In this document: positions 53,537 through 62,510 of the stretch, piece after piece | Layout of the letters: each line of letters opens with the position of its first letter | Position numbering within the stretch: position 1 is the stretch's first letter | DNA from: Spirosoma pollinicola | GTDB taxonomy: Bacteria; Bacteroidota; Bacteroidia; Cytophagales; Spirosomataceae | DNA length: 64,000 bases | Direction: 5' to 3' | NCBI RefSeq assembly: GCF_002831565.1 | Contig: NZ_CP025096.1 | Location: 8,056,468 to 8,120,467 of the forward strand | The notes under the pieces: model-generated | Seen by the model: only the letters and a program-made list of their open reading frames with translations | Databases searched by the model: none | What the model was told of the DNA's origin: nothing | Made by a program: the position numbers and the translations under genes

Positions 53537-54019
53537 CTAATTCTGGGTGATTCGCTCAAAAAACATGGGTGCGTACTGACTGACCAGATGGGAAAAACAT
53601 TGTTTGGTTTTATGACCTTTAGTAACGGTTACGTACATGAAGTCTTTTTCAACAGTCCCTCCATCATTGGCAAAACCAATCAGGCTGGCTACCAGCTGTG
53701 CATTGGCAATATCATCCTGGCTTTGCAGGTAGTTGCTCTTGTCCAGTACACCTGCCTGGGCCAGCGTTTTTAAACAATCCAGACCAATCACATACTGATC
53801 TCCCGTAGTAGTCCGAACTGTCGCTTTGTTGGCTATCTGTCGATTACAGTTATCGCAGCAGTACCAGTCCGAATTAATACCTGTAATAGAAATTGACGTG
53901 ACTGCGTACCGGTTACTGAATTTCAGATTACGTTCGATGAGCCTTTTCATGCGTATGGATTGATTACGTATTGTACTGGTAAAACTCCAGGTTTGGTCAG
54001 GATAAGCCGTTGGGTTCAT
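53537..54019 (-). CDS. Cys-rich (zinc-ribbon-like) protein
   Basis: 160 residues. A CCDNCNRQIANKATVRT segment (about 53-70) has a C-x-x-C pair. Together with GLDCLKTL it could bind zinc. The C-terminal part contains KGHKTKQCFSHLVSQYAP. The gene starts 19 bp after the SSB stop, so the two are probably co-transcribed and it may act in DNA metabolism. The fold is not assigned. Confidence 0.55.
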   Translation of the reverse strand: MNPTAYPDQTWSFTSTIRNQSIRMKRLIERNLKFSNRYAVTSISITGINSDWYCCDNCNRQIANKATVRTTTGDQYVIGLDCLKTLAQAGVLDKSNYLQSQDDIANAQLVASLIGFANDGGTVEKDFMYVTVTKGHKTKQCFSHLVSQYAPMFFERITQN

Positions 54020-54038
54020 CCCGACCAGTCTCTAACAA

Positions 54039-54374
54039 CTACGCTTCCTGAAGCTCCGGCTTCTTGTCGAGATACGTAACCGCTGCGCTTTTAACAATGA
54101 GTTTTGCCGTTGCTTTCCCTTCACCATCCAGGTAAGCATCAGCTACTGGTCGGCCCTCGACAAGCACATGGCGGCCTTTGGTTAGATATGGTAGTTGTTC
54201 CGTGCCCTTCAGCTGCACCTCTACCCATTTGACACGCTCTACCTTTTCCTGATTTGTAGGATTGGTATACGACTCATCTACTGCCACTGAAACAGACGTG
54301 AATGGGTTTTCGGACTCTACGGATTTAGCATTGCCGATGTAGCCCGTAAATGAATAGCGATTTAAATTATACAT
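54039..54374 (-). CDS. ssb: Single-stranded DNA-binding protein
   Basis: 111 residues. The OB-fold pattern is clear: NRYSFTGYIGNAKSVES, FTSVSVAVDESYTN, RVKWVEVQLKG, LTKGRHVLVEGRPVADAYLD. It is shorter than chromosomal SSB and lacks the acidic C-terminal tip. Plasmid-borne SSB protects single-stranded DNA during conjugative entry. A candidate promoter lies at 54418-54448. Confidence 0.85.
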   Translation of the reverse strand: MYNLNRYSFTGYIGNAKSVESENPFTSVSVAVDESYTNPTNQEKVERVKWVEVQLKGTEQLPYLTKGRHVLVEGRPVADAYLDGEGKATAKLIVKSAAVTYLDKKPELQEA

Positions 54375-54417
54375 AATCTTAGCTATTTAGTGATTAATTA
54401 TTATTGCTTTACTAGAT

Positions 54418-54448
54418 TAAAGATACAGGTTATTGGACTGACGAACAA
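54418..54448 (-). promoter_or_regulatory. Candidate Bacteroidota promoter for ssb
   Basis: On the minus strand TTG (54446-54448), 20 bases, then TATCTTTA (54418-54425), one mismatch from TAnnTTTG. It is about 44 bp before the ssb ATG. Confidence 0.4.
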
Positions 54449-54641
54449 GCGATTAATTGAATAACACATACGTTATATTTGCTCTCCTTCCCCTTAATCC
54501 CAGTGATTGAAAAGAGATGTTCTAACTATTTTTTAAATTCCGAAATAAAATAGTGTAGTAAAAAAGCACAGGTTACACTCAGTATAGGTCACAAAACAAC
54601 CACCCTGCTTTTTAATCAAGGCGGCTTATTGTTAACCTGTA

Positions 54642-54942
54642 TAACTGATGTTACGCCAATTCCATCGCTGTCTGTTGGCTAAGTTGATTTTTTAAGACAT
54701 TTAGCTCGGCAAAGGCCGCTTGCATAGCTTTGAGGTATAACCGGCCTTTCAAAGCAAAATGGTTCACATGAGCGGTCAGCCGCAAACGCTCTAATTTGAC
54801 GTAGGCGCAAATGCTGGCAAACAAATGGTTGATTTGAGTGCGGTGAGTGCGCGTAGGTGACTTTTCCAACGACGCATTCTGTTTGAGCGATTTGTGGTAC
54901 TCCTCGATGCCCCACCGTTTTTGGTAGGTTGTTAGGAGTTGT
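54642..54942 (-). mobile_element. IS701-like insertion sequence, 3' half (301 bp)
   Basis: Starts with the terminal repeat TAACTGATGTTACGCCA (54642-54658) and stops at the linker at 54943. It holds the transposase C-terminus. Together with 7293-7593 it would make one element with about 0.5-0.6 kb missing from the middle. No target-site duplication is apparent between its outer flank and that of the other half. Confidence 0.7.
54651..54942 (-). pseudogene. IS701-like transposase, C-terminal fragment
   Basis: About 96 residues: QLLTTYQKRWGIEEYHKSLK, then KSPTRTHRTQINHLF, HVNHFALKGRLYLKAM and AELNVLKNQ. The W-x-IEEYHKSLK motif carries the catalytic Glu of DDE transposases. The upstream part is cut by the linker at 54943. 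It is the natural continuation of the fragment at 7293-7553. Confidence 0.75.
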
Positions 54943-54954
54943 CTAGCTAGCTAG
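54943..54954. other. Scaffold linker-like 12-mer with stops in all frames
   Basis: The same CTAGCTAGCTAG as at 7281, inserted between the IS701-like transposase fragment and the first 20 residues of an unrelated IS3 OrfA. Both flanks are broken genes. Best read as an artificial contig join. Confidence 0.75.
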
Positions 54955-55014
54955 ACATAAGACAGCTCGACAGCCATTTCCTTGAATGCTTCGTCAAACA
55001 CACGTCGTTTAACC
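54955..55014 (-). pseudogene. IS3-family transposase OrfA, N-terminal stub
   Basis: From the ATG at 55014 the frame reads MVKRRVFDEAFKEMAVELSY, a common IS3 OrfA start, and stops at the linker. The IS end probably lies near 55060, where the minus strand reads TGGAGACTTTTTTTAGGCAG. It differs from the IS3 element at 7860-8862. Confidence 0.6.
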
Positions 55015-55159
55015 ATGGTCAAATTGAAGTTTGGCCTCAAATCTGCCTAAAAAAAGTCTCCAGTCAAATGTAGCAAGTTCATTATTTAGAAACGTCTTTT
55101 TAATTGATAAACAGAGCATAAGTCCAGACTAATTGAGGAAAACCTAAAAAAAATCATTT

Positions 55160-55306
55160 ATGAGTAAGTCCCCTAGGCCACTACGAGCCTTTTTAATCAT
55201 CGGAGCCATTATTTTAGTGATTTTACTGGTTAGTTCGCTACTTAAGTACGAGTCATTAGCGGCTTCCATTTTACGCTGGATTGATCAGCTTAAGGCGGGA
55301 AAATAA
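55160..55306 (+). CDS. Small single-pass membrane protein
   Basis: 48 residues from the ATG at 55160: MSKSPRPLRAFLIIGAIILV, then VSSLLKYESLAASILRWIDQ. One membrane helix with a basic start. It is too short for most gene callers, but its residue composition is convincing. Unknown function. Confidence 0.45.
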   Translation: MSKSPRPLRAFLIIGAIILVILLVSSLLKYESLAASILRWIDQLKAGK

Positions 55307-55422
55307 GGCGTAGCCGGGTGGCCCCTCTCTAACCAGGTACTTTTCCCACTAGGCATTAACCGGCTAGTGGGATCATCACAGGATTAATTGATAATTTACT
55401 GGATCATTAACAAGCGTATCGT

Positions 55423-55512
55423 ATGTCTCAGCGTCAAGATAAGAATCGCTTAATCGCCCTGGCTCTACTCCTTCTTGGACTGCTGGCCTTGGGAGTCTAC
55501 TGGTGGTCGTAG
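55423..55512 (+). CDS. Possible very small membrane protein
   Basis: 29 residues: MSQRQDKNRLIALALLLLGL, ending VYWWS. A polar start and one membrane helix give it the same plan as the gene at 55160. Evidence is weak because of length. Confidence 0.3.
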   Translation: MSQRQDKNRLIALALLLLGLLALGVYWWS

Positions 55513-55920
55513 CCGATCCTTTGAAGAGAGTAGACTCGCTAGGTTTACTAGCTATCGAGTTAAGCATAGTCTGGCAGTGGAGGGGCACAATGAAAACAAG
55601 CCGGTAGTACAACCGCGGGAGAGGCCCCGGATAGCTTTAGAAAATGGGGTAAACTAATCCGTCGCCAAAGTCTCCCGGAACGTTACCGCTCCAACCCTAT
55701 GCGTTTACTCAGTCATAGATTTTGGTAGTTCCTTTGTGATTCGTGGCAAGACGATAAGCATCGTTGGTCGGACGGGTATTGATTCAGTTTCAAACCGCAA
55801 CTGTCCGTTTATCATTTGTAACAAATTAATAAATTGGCGAACCCAAGCTGCCAGTTCGTCAGTGACCTCGCTTACTTTCTCCGGTAAGCTCCATTTACTT
55901 CTCTTTAGTATGTTTACTCC
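55513..55920. other. Intergenic region with an uncertain minus-strand frame
   Basis: A minus-strand open frame ending at 55705 reads KWSLPEKVSEVTDELAAWVR, then MINGQLRFETESIPVRPTM, with plausible composition but no good start; it would extend antisense into the next gene. A plus-strand frame from a non-ATG start at 55736 is less convincing. I make no gene call. Confidence 0.3.
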
Positions 55921-56307
55921 ATGAATCGACGCATACGTCTCGACGACCTTGACAATACTCCCTATAAAGAGTTAATTCAGGCGCTGACCTTACAGTGGGT
56001 TCGTGCCGAGTTACCAGCTCAAGCACTTACCTATGCTGACTATCAAACCGACATTGGTGTCCTGCTACTAACCACCCAGAACACAGATCGGACAACGGCA
56101 ATTTTTCAGGCGGTTCTAGCTCAAGCCATCACCCTTCAAAAAACAGCGGGCTGGGTAAAGGAAGAACTCAAATTTGAGGGAATGATCGAAGGGGCTGACC
56201 GAGCCGATTTTTTGCGATTCGAACTTCAGCATGCGGCTACGATTAATGATCAGCTCTTAGATAGTTATAACGAGCGGATGAATCGATTTGCCACCCATAA
56301 TGGATAG
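55921..56307 (+). CDS. Hypothetical protein
   Basis: 128 residues, MNRRIRLDDLDNTPYKELIQ to NERMNRFATHNG. Mostly helical (ELIQALTLQWVRAELPAQ, TTAIFQAVLAQAITLQKTAGWVKEELK). No signal peptide or membrane segment and no recognised family. Isolated between small membrane-protein genes and the M13 peptidase. Confidence 0.5.
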   Translation: MNRRIRLDDLDNTPYKELIQALTLQWVRAELPAQALTYADYQTDIGVLLLTTQNTDRTTAIFQAVLAQAITLQKTAGWVKEELKFEGMIEGADRADFLRFELQHAATINDQLLDSYNERMNRFATHNG

Positions 56308-56764
56308 GTCACCTAGATCGGCTGCCACTAATTACAGACCCGAATAAAGAGGAATAGCAGGGTTTTCGTGAACGAAAGCTCAAAAAACCATTTTTGCACT
56401 TTTTATAGATAATGGAAATACATATTCGAGCTGTTTAGGATAATATCTAATTGTATGATTCCTATTAGCCTAGAATAAACTTGGCTAGCCTGGTACATGA
56501 ATCATTTCCCTCAACATTTGCTTGGCTATGACCCCTTACCAATTGTTTTACAAACTCATCTCATAAAACAAAATAAGGCGTTGATTAATGAGATGGCAAT
56601 ATAAGACAGCAACCATTTTCTAAGAACATCCTTATTATCCTAATAAGGGTTATCTCAGAAAAACGGGCGTTTAAAGTGACAATATATTTTTCTAACTTAG
56701 TACAATGGCTGGTGAGCTGTTTAAGTAGCCTACAAGTCGATATAAAGAAGGCCACCAGAGTCGC
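56308..56764. other. Intergenic region with no recognisable gene
   Basis: AT-rich. Nothing coding or repeated was seen apart from a stretch GGTTTTCGTGAACGAAAGC that resembles short motifs near 60.9 kb. Confidence 0.45.
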
Positions 56765-58798
56765 TCACCATACTTTGATCCTTGAGAAATCGCTGCGGTA
56801 GAGTTGGTTGCCAGACTCAACGGGAAAACTTTCATAAAAGGCAGGGAAATTGCTCAAAGTACCATTCACCCGAATGTATTCCGGTGGATGAACGTCGCTT
56901 TGAACGTTTTCCTTCAAGGCTTTATCAGAATAGCTAGCCCGCCATTGCTGAGCAAACGCTAAGATAAATCGTTGACTAGGGGTTAGCCCCTCCAGTGGCT
57001 TACCCGCCTGGTATTGATCCGTTTGCTGAAAGGCTTCATAGCTAGCCAGAATACCCGTCAAGTCAGCCATAGTCTCCCCCACGGTGTTAGCGCCGTTGAG
57101 TGGGATATTATCCAACACCTTGTAGCTATTGTACTGAGTGATGAGGGGGCTAATTTTCTGAGTAAATTTAATCGAGTCCGCTACCGTCCACCACGTTCGT
57201 TTAACACCATACACATCGTAGTTTTTGCCTAAGTTGTCCAAGGCGTGGGACAGTTCGTGGCCAATGAGCGTACCAATGGCCCCGTAATTAAGGGCATCGT
57301 CTCCCTCCGGGAAATAAAAAGGAGGTTTCAAACTGCCGGCCGCAATGATAAACCCATTATAGGCTGGCTCGTAGGAACTGGCGATGCTCCAGGGGGGACG
57401 GCGCCAAGCGGTTCGGTCTTTCGCTTTACCAATCGCCTGCAAGTACTTCCGCCTTTTCAACCCAAAGAGTTGATGATAATTGGCTAGATAGTTATCCGTC
57501 GTGAAAGCCAGACGCATGGATGCCACCGTGTCAGGGTAGCCAATCTTAATCGAGAGGCTACGCATCTTCTCGATGGCCATTTGTTTGGTCTGGGGAGCCA
57601 GCCAATCCACGGCCTTCAATCGAGCCGTGAAGACATCTCTGATCCGATTAGCCATTCGATAGAGCCTGGCTTTATCGGTTTGACTCACCGAATGGCGGGC
57701 ATATAAATCACCGAGTATATCGGCTAAACTATAAGGGTCGTAATAATCCGTCAACAGATCCATCACTTGGCGCTGGGGATTATACGGCATCTGACTTCCC
57801 CATAACGCTTTCTGAACATAATTGTAGTGGGTTCGGGCCATCTGAGGGCCTAGATAAGGCATGTTATAAAGCACAAAATCGGCCTCTACCTTAAGTTTCC
57901 AATCCGGCAAGGGTATAACCGCTAGCAGCTTGTTTAAACCAGCGTAGTAGCGGGGGTGCTCCACCGAGATGGGTAGCTCCGGCGGGATAGTAAACCGTCT
58001 ATAAATTCGTCGCCAGGGCAGATTAGGAAATAAGGCTACTAACTGATCGTAGCGGAGCCGACGAGTCGATGTAGTCGAATCACTGTAGGCCGCCAGCTGT
58101 TTTTCAACGGCTAGTACACGGGCTGCGTTCTGTTGTGCGGTGGTCGGGTTGTATCCTAAGTAAGTCCAAAGGGTCGCCAAAAAATGCAAATACTCCTCTT
58201 GTACTGCTGGCTGACTCATCGAAGAGGGCTGATAGTATTTTAGGGGTCTAATCAGCCCGGCCCGGCCCAACACCGCTTGCACGATTCGAGTGGTGTCCAC
58301 ATCATCAACGGCGTAGAGACCCATCAATCGATTGGTTGGCAGTTCGAGTTGGTCGGCCAGGTAGTGTTGTAAGTCGGTTTTGGTACGCAATCGCTGAATG
58401 AGCTTTAAGTGCTGTTGTAACGAGCTTCTGCTTTTTTGGGGACTGAGCAAGGAATCTACACCGCTGGTATAAAAAGCATAGAGCAATCGACCCGCTTGCG
58501 TGTGGTTGTACTGACCAACGATCACCTTGCTGAGCAAGTCGTTCAACAAGGCGTCATTCTGGGTAATCAATTCGGTCAGCGCTGAGATGTAGCCCTCGGG
58601 TGGAATCGCCGTACGCTTACCCCATCGTCCATTGGCGTACTGATAAAAATTATCTCCAGGCGCATACGCAGAATCGACGGCCAAGGGCCCCACGAAATGA
58701 GGCCCTGTCGAAGGAGCCTGTGCCCTAGCCCAATGCGGGGCAAAGGCAAAAAATAAAGCGGTTAATACGCTGCAAAGCGCCCATCGATGAGGAAGCAT
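56765..58798 (-). CDS. M13 family metallopeptidase (neprilysin-like)
   Basis: 677 residues with a signal peptide (WALCSVLTALFFAFAPHWARAQ). The N-terminal M13 domain starts with the typical DNFYQYANGRW. Zinc-binding HExxH is in GTLIGHELSHALDN (about 514), with the third ligand region in GETMADLTGILASYEAF (about 574). The C-terminus, FPAFYESFPVESGNQLY, is family-typical. It is a periplasmic or secreted zinc endopeptidase that cleaves peptides. Full length. The usual GENIADLGG is changed to GETMADLTG, keeping the Glu and Asp. Confidence 0.9.
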   Translation of the reverse strand: MLPHRWALCSVLTALFFAFAPHWARAQAPSTGPHFVGPLAVDSAYAPGDNFYQYANGRWGKRTAIPPEGYISALTELITQNDALLNDLLSKVIVGQYNHTQAGRLLYAFYTSGVDSLLSPQKSRSSLQQHLKLIQRLRTKTDLQHYLADQLELPTNRLMGLYAVDDVDTTRIVQAVLGRAGLIRPLKYYQPSSMSQPAVQEEYLHFLATLWTYLGYNPTTAQQNAARVLAVEKQLAAYSDSTTSTRRLRYDQLVALFPNLPWRRIYRRFTIPPELPISVEHPRYYAGLNKLLAVIPLPDWKLKVEADFVLYNMPYLGPQMARTHYNYVQKALWGSQMPYNPQRQVMDLLTDYYDPYSLADILGDLYARHSVSQTDKARLYRMANRIRDVFTARLKAVDWLAPQTKQMAIEKMRSLSIKIGYPDTVASMRLAFTTDNYLANYHQLFGLKRRKYLQAIGKAKDRTAWRRPPWSIASSYEPAYNGFIIAAGSLKPPFYFPEGDDALNYGAIGTLIGHELSHALDNLGKNYDVYGVKRTWWTVADSIKFTQKISPLITQYNSYKVLDNIPLNGANTVGETMADLTGILASYEAFQQTDQYQAGKPLEGLTPSQRFILAFAQQWRASYSDKALKENVQSDVHPPEYIRVNGTLSNFPAFYESFPVESGNQLYRSDFSRIKVW

Positions 58799-59006
58799 AG
58801 AACGAACATAAGGGGACCGTCAAGGAAACCCAAGTCAAATTGCCTGCCCTTTTAAAGCGTAGTGTAGTCTATTTCTATTGTTTTACTTTTTTAGGTTTGG
58901 TTTGTGGAAAGAGTTACCAGGAAAGGATGTCTCGTTTAAATTGGCAAGCAAAAAAGTGATCGTCCCATAAAATGCTCTAAACGCAATATACTTTTATCCT
59001 CATGTT

Positions 59007-60563
59007 TTACTGGTAGAATTGGCTACTCAGATAGTTGTAGCTCAAAGCGCAGTGTTCTACAACATGACCCGCTTGATCCAACACTATTAATACCGTTTCC
59101 CCTTTTCCACCACCTTGGCTCAAGTGAATCCGAACATATTTCTTCTCACCTAAACTGATATGATGCGCAATCGTCAACCGCCGGGCATTGCGCCTGACAA
59201 AGGGCCATTGCATCCTGGCCCGAATAGCCCCAGGAAGATGGACGTAGAAACGATGCTTGACATTCCTCTGATAGAAACTGGAATCCGCTTCCCCTTCGGC
59301 TTGGATACGCTGCTGAACCCGATCTAGGTTAGCTACACCCTGAAGCGAATAACATTTACGGGCAAAAGGGGCCAGCAAGGTAGCGTCTTCCTCAACCAAG
59401 CCTGTCGAATAGGCCGTTACATCACCATACGCTTTTGACACCAGCAAACTGTCGGCATAAAAATCTAACGCCAATTGCTCATAACACCGGGTTTGCTGGG
59501 CTAACTCGGTTTGGTGAGTTTGTAGAAACGTAAAGGCTGTCTCCAAGCCGGGATCAGTGCCTTGCTGCATATCGCTGCGGTGGTGAGTAACGGCTAGATC
59601 AACGGGTACGCCTTTAGCTTCATAACTCACCCGCTTGGCGCTCACGGTCTGGCCATTGGATAAGGCTACTTGCCAGCCGTTAGGTAGCCGATGGCCGAAC
59701 ATAGGAGAAAAGATACCATTGCTGTTTTCTCCGATCAGTTTCACGTAGGGCAGTTCTTTCAAATATAGCGCACAGTGATCACCGGCGCTGATAGTGGCAC
59801 CGCTGGTCAAGAGCACCGTCGGTTTGAGGAGTTGTTTTTCTCCTTTGGGCGCTACGTAGTAGGCGGTCCAGGGGGTATATTCCTGCTTGGATTTACTAAT
59901 CCGGGTGCGGCCAAAGCCCACCAATTGCTTTACCTGGATCAATCGACCTACCAGGGCCTCCAGATAAGCAGGCGATCCGCCCCCGTTGATACGAACATCC
60001 AGAATCAATCCTTTAACGTCCACAAAGGAGTCAACCATCTGGTCTAGTTGTTGGCTGAAGGTGGCCAAAGGCATGCCCCCAAAGCCATTGAGCTGAAGAT
60101 AGCCATAGTCCTTCGAGCGGCAGTAGCCGCCGATCTGATAGGGTGCGCTCCGGAAGGGAATCAATGGTCCAAATCCCCGCTCCCGTAGTTGGTCCAAAGT
60201 GACTTGGTGAAACTGGGCTTGTAGAGCCTTGGTAGGGAACTGCTGATAGAAGGGAGAGTATTGCGCACTGGCGGGTAAATCCCCAGTGGGTGAAATGGCC
60301 ACGTGCCCGTCTTGAAGGGGAGCGACCATCGCCTGAAAGATAGCCAGTAGTTGGGCATCCGTGGTGGCCGGGGTAACCTGTCCTCGAAAGCGTTGATATT
60401 GTTGCTGCCAATCGAGGTGCCGGGTTTCAAAGTGGGCGTAGTGCTGCTGGAAGAGTTGCCAGAAAGCCTCGAAGTTCCGTTCGGGGCTAGTCTTGGGTAA
60501 GGGGTTAGCGAGGGAGAGCGCTTGCCCTATGTAACACAGGATGAGCAGGAGAACTACCTTCAT
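59007..60563 (-). CDS. S41 family peptidase (tricorn/CPP-like)
   Basis: 518 residues with a signal peptide (VVLLLILCYIGQALSLA). The N-terminal part is S41-typical (FEAFWQLFQQHYAHFETRHLDW, then LQDGHVAISPTG). GLILDVRINGGGS and LTSGATISAGDHCALYL (about 254, catalytic Ser) form the protease core; RLPNGWQVALSNGQTVSAK follows. No PDZ domain is apparent. The last 140 residues are an extension I do not recognise. Probably a secreted serine peptidase. It shares its strand with the M13 gene 208 bp downstream. Confidence 0.85.
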   Translation of the reverse strand: MKVVLLLILCYIGQALSLANPLPKTSPERNFEAFWQLFQQHYAHFETRHLDWQQQYQRFRGQVTPATTDAQLLAIFQAMVAPLQDGHVAISPTGDLPASAQYSPFYQQFPTKALQAQFHQVTLDQLRERGFGPLIPFRSAPYQIGGYCRSKDYGYLQLNGFGGMPLATFSQQLDQMVDSFVDVKGLILDVRINGGGSPAYLEALVGRLIQVKQLVGFGRTRISKSKQEYTPWTAYYVAPKGEKQLLKPTVLLTSGATISAGDHCALYLKELPYVKLIGENSNGIFSPMFGHRLPNGWQVALSNGQTVSAKRVSYEAKGVPVDLAVTHHRSDMQQGTDPGLETAFTFLQTHQTELAQQTRCYEQLALDFYADSLLVSKAYGDVTAYSTGLVEEDATLLAPFARKCYSLQGVANLDRVQQRIQAEGEADSSFYQRNVKHRFYVHLPGAIRARMQWPFVRRNARRLTIAHHISLGEKKYVRIHLSQGGGKGETVLIVLDQAGHVVEHCALSYNYLSSQFYQ

Positions 60564-61283
60564 AAACGTATTTGGCTGTAGTTTGATAAGAAGCGGAGCC
60601 GCGAATTGATTTAAAAGTAAGTAATTGCTGAGTAAGAACCCATACCCCTCACGTTGTAACTGAGCGTTACGAATTCTCCTGGAACGCTCCTAAGTGAGAC
60701 GATGTATCTTTCATGTATATTCTTCCAACATGACCACGCCCGCAAGTCGTACGCGACTCCGAAGTAAATCGTGATGCTTCGGATGTATAAAGCGGCCCAA
60801 TCCGATCTTCAAATAGTATTTTACCGTTATTTGAAATAAAGGGAAGCTAATCTCACGCTTTTTGAGAATTTGTACATTTCATAGTAACCGTTCAGAAAAC
60901 GAAACCTTTTCGTGAACGCTTTTAGGTAGTAGTAGCAGGAGTCAGACTATTTCTTTTGCCAACAGAAAGCGTTCATTTGGCCAAGGGTTTTCCTGAACGA
61001 TTTCAGAAAGAGCCTTTAAACGTTTATAATTTATTAGTTTACAACCGTTTATGTAGTTCAATTATTAATAGCGTAAGGCCTTTAAATGAACGATTTCAAG
61101 ACGAATTAATCACGAATATGGTCTTGCAGCGTTATCAATTTTTTTGGGAAATTTGAAAACCTGCTTTAGTGTAAGATATCATTGTGATATGATGAATTTA
61201 TCTACAATTGGTGACGAATTGGTAGCAGGCTAAACTAGCATGTTCGAAAAATTACCCCAAAAGTAAACGCTGAGCGCTTGACA
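60564..61283. other. Intergenic region with short repeated motifs
   Basis: It contains a hairpin (TTCAAATA/TATTTGAA, about 60809-60834) and several copies of TGAACG/CGTTCA, including TGAACGATTTCA twice (about 60994 and 61087). A 66-residue plus frame (60956-61156) starts at a TTG and shows no family. No gene called. Confidence 0.4.
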
Positions 61284-62510
61284 CTATGGATTCAAAAATG
61301 GTACTAGATCCTTCTGAACGAACTGGTTCGGTTTCCAGCCATTAAATTGGCTAAAGGCTACATCTGCAAAACTGTCCATCGCCGTGCCAACTGCAAGGTT
61401 AACAACCGCATTGCCTATTTCAGGCTGCTTCGGCAAAACAATAGGTGTTATTGCTACAGGTGCTGTAACAGATAGAAACTTTAAAACTTTGTAAAAAACG
61501 CCATCTGTGAAGACTTTTGCGTTATTTTCCTTCATATACTCGTTGACAATAGAGCGATAGTCTTCATCATCAGGTATGGAATGGATCCAGTGCCTAAATT
61601 TTCTGGATTCTTTAAATAAGGGTATGAATTCGTCGAATGAACGCATACCCTGATCGATGGCATCTGCAACTGATGGGCAGTCCGTAATTACGTGTTCATT
61701 AAATTGGGTAATAGCTTCTTGATTATTGGGCTTATACTGATCCAGATCGAGAATAGCTTTCTGGACAATTGGGCTGTTTGAGTCGTCAGCAGAGAGTTCA
61801 GATTTAAATCTTGATGATACATCAACATCCTCGATGGCATCCGACGCCCTCATTAAAAAGGTGACACCAAAGTCGGAATGCCCTGTGATGCCCTGACTCA
61901 GCAGGTCTGTTTTAAATTGTTGGAGATTAAAGTTTGTCTCCGATTCAAAGGTAAACTTAGTCCCTAATTCTTCAGGAGCATTTCCTTTAGGTACTTCATG
62001 TAATCGAAAAAACAGATTAAGCGGAATGGGGTAATTTGGAATCACTTGGGACACAATTTCACGGAATGCTTTCGTAGTGAATTCGGGCATCTGTAAAAAG
62101 CCATCGATCAGACTATATTCATGCTCAAATAGATCTAGGAAGGGCATCAATTGCTTCACATAAACATTGCATTTATAGGAGTTATGGTAAATCTTATATA
62201 GCGTCTGATAAATAATTGATTCCAACGTCAAGCCCACCTGAGTATATACAGCGTAATTTAATCGTAATGTTCCAGGTGTTTGATTAGACCCGAATGAGGC
62301 TAATCGAATGTGAAGCTTTAATGCTTCTGAGGCAAGTAAATACCTCAGATTATCGATACTACACTTTCGAACCAGCTCTTCGAATTCGGAGGGAGATATT
62401 ACTGCGTTCACCTGTCCATAAAACAATAGACATTCAGCTAAGTGACCGGTAGTAAAGGGCTGTTTAAGGTTAGGATGAACACGACGGTTGATAGCAATGG
62501 ACTCAAGCAT
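61284..62510 (-). CDS. Unknown protein, 408 residues
   Basis: 408 residues from MLESIAINRRVHPNLKQPFT to QKDLVPFLNP. Mostly helical, with no signal peptide. A hydrophobic segment near residue 340-375 (FYKVLKFLSVTAPVAITPIVL and NAVVNLAVGTAMDSFADVAF) could insert in a membrane. No family is recognised. It is followed upstream by a MITE-like element and a large probable nuclease gene on the same strand. This gene pair might form a defence locus, which is inference. Confidence 0.6.
   Translation of the reverse strand: MLESIAINRRVHPNLKQPFTTGHLAECLLFYGQVNAVISPSEFEELVRKCSIDNLRYLLASEALKLHIRLASFGSNQTPGTLRLNYAVYTQVGLTLESIIYQTLYKIYHNSYKCNVYVKQLMPFLDLFEHEYSLIDGFLQMPEFTTKAFREIVSQVIPNYPIPLNLFFRLHEVPKGNAPEELGTKFTFESETNFNLQQFKTDLLSQGITGHSDFGVTFLMRASDAIEDVDVSSRFKSELSADDSNSPIVQKAILDLDQYKPNNQEAITQFNEHVITDCPSVADAIDQGMRSFDEFIPLFKESRKFRHWIHSIPDDEDYRSIVNEYMKENNAKVFTDGVFYKVLKFLSVTAPVAITPIVLPKQPEIGNAVVNLAVGTAMDSFADVAFSQFNGWKPNQFVQKDLVPFLNP

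Noticed and set aside
7293..54942. Block B as an integrated ICE with att sites
   Set aside because: No integrase, and no tRNA or direct-repeat att sites are visible; the ends are IS fragments at assembly joins.
60956..61156. 66-residue plus-strand frame
   Set aside because: TTG start, no family, and overlaps repeated short motifs; coding character is weak.
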